DNA of 64,000 bases from Actinoplanes campanulatus. Lineage in GTDB: Bacteria; Actinomycetota; Actinomycetes; Mycobacteriales; Micromonosporaceae. The stretch's first letter is position 1; every line of letters begins with the position of its first letter. This document shows, piece after piece, positions 61,701-64,000 of this stretch. The stretch covers positions 62,001-126,000 of the forward strand of contig NZ_BMPW01000004.1 of assembly GCF_014647795.1 (NCBI RefSeq), read 5' to 3'. Under the pieces are notes generated by a model that was given only the letters and a program-made list of their open reading frames with translations, made no database searches and was not told the DNA's origin. Made by a program: the position numbers and the translations under genes.

Positions 61701-64000
61701 AGGAGATCCAGGCCTACGACAGCGGCGTTGTGGCGCCTGAGCCGTCCGCGGCGCCGGCGCTCGCAGACGCGTGGGTGGACTCCACCTACAGCCAGGCCGG
61801 ATCGGTGCGCCTGATCGGCCTCGCCCAGGACGACGGGAACCCCGGCACCGCGCTGACCTCGGTCTGGTCGATGGTGGACGGGCCGGAGGGCGGCACGGTC
61901 GCCTTCGACCCGGCGAACACGCCCGGCACGGTCGCCCGGTTCACCGTCTCCGGGCGGTACACGCTGCGGCTCACCGTCGGCGAGTCGACCAGGAATGTCG
62001 TCGTCGACGCCACCGCCCTGGCCGAAGGGGAGATCAACGTGGCGTCGACCGCCACGCCGTCGGCCAGTTACACGGCCGGGTGGAACAACGTGAACGCGGT
62101 CAACGACGGGAAACCGCCACTGTTCGCGGGTGGGGCGCAGACCGACCTGTGGGGCACCTGGACCGGGAACGAGCCGGCCACCCGCTGGTTGCAGTACGAC
62201 TTCGCGGCCGGTGTCCGCGTCGACCGGGCGTCCATCGACTTCTGGTCGGACAGCACCACCGGCGGCAGCGGCGTGTCCGTGCCCACGTCCTGGAAGATCC
62301 AGTACTGGGACGGCGCGAACTGGCAGGACGTCACCGGTGCGACCGGATTCGACCCGGCGGTTCGCGGGCGCACCAACGAGGTCAACTTCGATCCGGTGAC
62401 CACCACCCGGCTGCGGGCCACCTTCAACGCCCTGCCGAACACGGCCGGTACCGCCTGGTCGGCGGTCGGGGTGTCCGAATGGCGGGTGTACGCGGCCGCG
62501 GCGTCGTCGATTCAGGGCGTCGACGTCCGTACCCCCGTGGGTGTCGTCCCTGCTCTTCCGGCGACCGTCGAGGTGACCTATGCCGACGGGGCGCGGCTGC
62601 CCGTCGCCGTCGCCTGGAGCGCCATCGAACCCGCGCGGGTGGCCGAGATCGGTGACTTCCGGGTCACCGGGTTCGTCGCCGGGACCACACTGACCGCCTC
62701 GGCCCATGTCTGGGTGCGCGGCAGTGACCCGGTGCAGATCAACACGATCGACCCGGTGGCCGTGAGCACCCGCGCCGGTGTGGCGCCGGTGCTGCCATTT
62801 ACGGTCACGGTCGGCTACAACGACGGGTCGCGGCAGAGCGGTATCGGGGTGACCTGGACGGCGATCGATCCATCCGAATATGCCGCCGCGGGCACCTTCG
62901 AGGTGACCGGTCAGGTGGCCGGAACCGACAAGCCCGCGGTCGCGACCGTCACCGTCGGAGCGGGTGGACCGGACGACACCGCGCCGCCGGTCGCTGTCTT
63001 CACGGCTGACCCGGATGACGCCTGGACCAGCGAGAACGTCAAGGTCACGCTCACCGCTACGGACAACCGGGACTCGTCGCCGGAGTTGGAGATCGCGGTC
63101 GGGGCGGGGGAGTGGGAGGACTACGGCGGGCCGGTCACGGTCACCGCCGAGGGTTCGTCAACCGTGAAGGGGCGGGCAACCGATGATGCCGGCAACGTCT
63201 CGGCGGTCACCCAGCGGATCGTCGGCATCGACCGGACCAAACCGACCGCTGCGGCCACTTTCGACTCGGGGGCCCGTGCGGTGACGATCACCGGTTCGGA
63301 TGCGCTTTCCGGGATCGGGGCGGTGCAGTACCGGCTCACGGTCGGTGGGGTCGTCACGCAGGACTGGACCTCTGCGAACGGGGCCGTGCCGATCGGGTCG
63401 GCGGCCACCACGGTCGGCTACCGGTCGGTGGACCGGGCCGGGAACACCTCCGATACCGGGAGCATCGACGTTCCGGCTGGTCAGGCGCCGGTCAATGTGG
63501 CCCGTACCGGGATGGCGTCGGCGTCCTACACGCCGGGGTGGCTGACCGTCGACAACCTGGCCGACGGGGTTACGCCTACCGGGCCGTCCGGGCCCAACAC
63601 CGACGTGTGGAACACCTGGCCGCAAGTTGGGGAGCAATGGATCCAGCTGGACTGGGCGGCGCCGGTGACCGTGGACCGCACCCGGCTCTGGTTCACCGAG
63701 GATCTGGACGACACCGGTGCGGGTGTCGCCCCGCCGAGCGCGTGGAAACTCCAGTACTGGGACGGGGCCGCGTTCAAGGACGTTCTCTCGCCCAGTGCCT
63801 ACGGCACCTCGGCAACCGGATGGAACACGGTGACCTTCACGAAGGTGACCACCACCCGGCTGCGGGCACTGTTGACCGCCAGTGGCGCCGAGGAGGGCAA
63901 GGGCGCACCGGGTGTGCAGGAGTGGGAGGTGTACGACGTTCCCGCCCCTGTCGAGCCCGGGTTCGACGTGACGGTCCAGGCCAAGGCGCAGTGCACCGGC
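58790..64000 (+). CDS. Very large secreted multidomain glycosidase (GH121-like), cut by the window end
   Basis: The frame is open for 1737 codons and leaves the window. A signal peptide (AATAALLIVTVLSPVAAQA-like) precedes an (alpha/alpha)6-barrel catalytic region (about residues 300-740) with KTLFYRWWLMRYNFLDADLPGNDYQFPTSMEG, GLIEYNWGAM and NEFWADGSVANQSIGYRSWIHH, as in MGH1/GH63-like enzymes. F5/8-type C (discoidin) domains follow (about 840-980, 1090-1220, 1570-1710), with two Big_4-type Ig domains and two Ig/OmpL47-type repeats (TATDNRDSSPELEI, SDALSGIGAVQYRL) in between. With two GH127 genes next to it, the architecture recalls GH121 beta-L-arabinobiosidase (HypBA2). GH family is inferred; the C terminus is not seen. 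Confidence 0.8.
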   Translation, partial: MPKPRHIAGATAALLIVTVLSPVAAQAAPNSATPYPVFKGDANPVPDDRTGYHTRNQLQAIFDADVAAGAGSGTDNDFWIDRMLARTGNQPGGSNGDANQYLFSRGRALFMKTHQPGTLGFGGEVAYIESIAGGQGAYTITASAGGAEVALTEDATQRKQTPSYWRGVFTNSAAGLRVVQTKYITDANVAVTDLEVSSGNGTAKDVTLVATSPFARTVEGSDPELTGAVRAFNKLTDLFPRFSGDGFTPADGSLRRTVSVPASGSVRAKVQLGFVAREVPASADEYTRFRGLSPADAFREHVTAYNRWWAQNVPYLDTPEDNIDKTLFYRWWLMRYNFLDADLPGNDYQFPTSMEGVLGYNNAIVLTVGMFVDDLKYFRDPVYSYGPWISAGEVARSGKYVDNPGDPANWSNSYTQYISEAAWRSYQLHGGPPAVARNLARYAEYDVEGLLDAYDFDGNGLIEYNWGAMTGNDADAVSFDWRSGYLDRTENAYLYSNAKAAAAAYRTAGDTAKTAEMDALAERIRAAVLEHLWEPARDTPDEMGHYGNLLKHRHVASGDLVPWKEINNYYPYAVGLMPNTAEYREGLRLFADAAQYPIFPFTTANQADKAAAAAQGDPGSNNFSVINSTVTFRMLSSVLRNYPTGYIDAEWYKKLLYWNAWAHYQGNGDNRYPDQNEFWADGSVANQSIGYRSWIHHTILGATNFTVIEDAMGLRPRDDAKIELDPIDIGWDHFTANNVRYRDRDLSVVWDAPGGTDHYDSAPDGYSVYLDGQLAFTASGLGKIVYDPATGQVSAAPGITVANSATLAVKAPREVAFASDARISDVLAKAGVNPATNVAAGRPVTATFSASGRGPGGAVDGTTINEPFWGTAGSSTGSDAITVDLQGPRPIDDVRVHFYKSSTTATVQGYEPPAQFLVEYDDGSGWRTVPGQSRFPAYPRGNLNQIRFPAVTAQKLRITVQHAPGAKTGIKEIQAYDSGVVAPEPSAAPALADAWVDSTYSQAGSVRLIGLAQDDGNPGTALTSVWSMVDGPEGGTVAFDPANTPGTVARFTVSGRYTLRLTVGESTRNVVVDATALAEGEINVASTATPSASYTAGWNNVNAVNDGKPPLFAGGAQTDLWGTWTGNEPATRWLQYDFAAGVRVDRASIDFWSDSTTGGSGVSVPTSWKIQYWDGANWQDVTGATGFDPAVRGRTNEVNFDPVTTTRLRATFNALPNTAGTAWSAVGVSEWRVYAAAASSIQGVDVRTPVGVVPALPATVEVTYADGARLPVAVAWSAIEPARVAEIGDFRVTGFVAGTTLTASAHVWVRGSDPVQINTIDPVAVSTRAGVAPVLPFTVTVGYNDGSRQSGIGVTWTAIDPSEYAAAGTFEVTGQVAGTDKPAVATVTVGAGGPDDTAPPVAVFTADPDDAWTSENVKVTLTATDNRDSSPELEIAVGAGEWEDYGGPVTVTAEGSSTVKGRATDDAGNVSAVTQRIVGIDRTKPTAAATFDSGARAVTITGSDALSGIGAVQYRLTVGGVVTQDWTSANGAVPIGSAATTVGYRSVDRAGNTSDTGSIDVPAGQAPVNVARTGMASASYTPGWLTVDNLADGVTPTGPSGPNTDVWNTWPQVGEQWIQLDWAAPVTVDRTRLWFTEDLDDTGAGVAPPSAWKLQYWDGAAFKDVLSPSAYGTSATGWNTVTFTKVTTTRLRALLTASGAEEGKGAPGVQEWEVYDVPAPVEPGFDVTVQAKAQCTG

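Noticed and set aside
59423-62707. A 1094-codon open frame on the minus strand
   Set aside because: It is opposite the large glycosidase, whose plus-strand frame has clear domains and a signal peptide and stays open to the window end.

Overview
The window is high-GC, densely packed DNA with GTG and TTG starts and many ATGA or GTGA stop/start overlaps. This is typical of a filamentous actinomycete. A narGHJI/narK respiratory set, a furA-katG pair, a secreted LPMO, Tat-exported glycosidases and a small peptide-type gene cluster would fit a Micromonosporaceae (Actinoplanes-like) chromosome; the genus is an inference from gene content only.

Layout. 1-3.1 kb: accessory DNA with an SMI1/KNR4-like pseudogene broken by a TAG codon, an orphan membrane protein, a lipoprotein and a HIT protein. 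3.1-5.5 kb: a secreted hypothetical protein, an AA10 LPMO behind a CebR-like operator, and an MDR oxidoreductase. 5.5-8.2 kb: katG and furA with a palindromic candidate operator. 8.2-17.6 kb: narGHJI diverging from narK, with a TnpB (IS200/IS605) element inserted between them. 17.6-24.8 kb: a subtilase with Glu in place of the catalytic His, a VanY-like peptidase, an SMP-30 propeller protein and a Baeyer-Villiger-type monooxygenase.

25.0-37.8 kb is a compact and unusual biosynthetic cluster. It holds a hydrolase, an MFS exporter, a PCP-thioesterase, a TrmO/TsaA-like protein, a HemN-like radical SAM enzyme, a cystathionine-synthase-fold protein without its PLP lysine, a tandem OsmC-like protein, a SAM methyltransferase, an ATP-grasp ligase, a LuxR regulator, a stand-alone adenylation enzyme and a flavin monooxygenase. 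The likely logic is that one amino acid is activated, loaded on the PCP, modified while tethered, released by the TE, possibly ligated to a second amino acid, and exported.

37.9-45.2 kb holds five paralogous TPR proteins around a CHAT-protease/STAND-NTPase protein, mostly in overlapping reading frames. It looks like a split sensor/effector system of the caspase-like conflict or cell-death type. An aldo/keto reductase remnant interrupts it.

45.2-49.3 kb: a SnoaL-like protein with a perfect inverted-repeat operator, a truncated and frameshifted hydrolase joined to a MarR gene, then lipB, a small membrane protein and a GNAT enzyme. 49.3-50.0 kb has no credible gene.

50.0-64.0 kb is a sugar-utilisation locus: a LacI regulator diverges from a binding protein and two permeases, followed by two GH127 enzymes (one carrying a LamG-like insert) and a very large multidomain glycosidase that runs off the window end. 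The set matches the logic of beta-L-arabinooligosaccharide (plant hydroxyproline-rich glycoprotein) use. I saw no tRNA, rRNA or CRISPR array.
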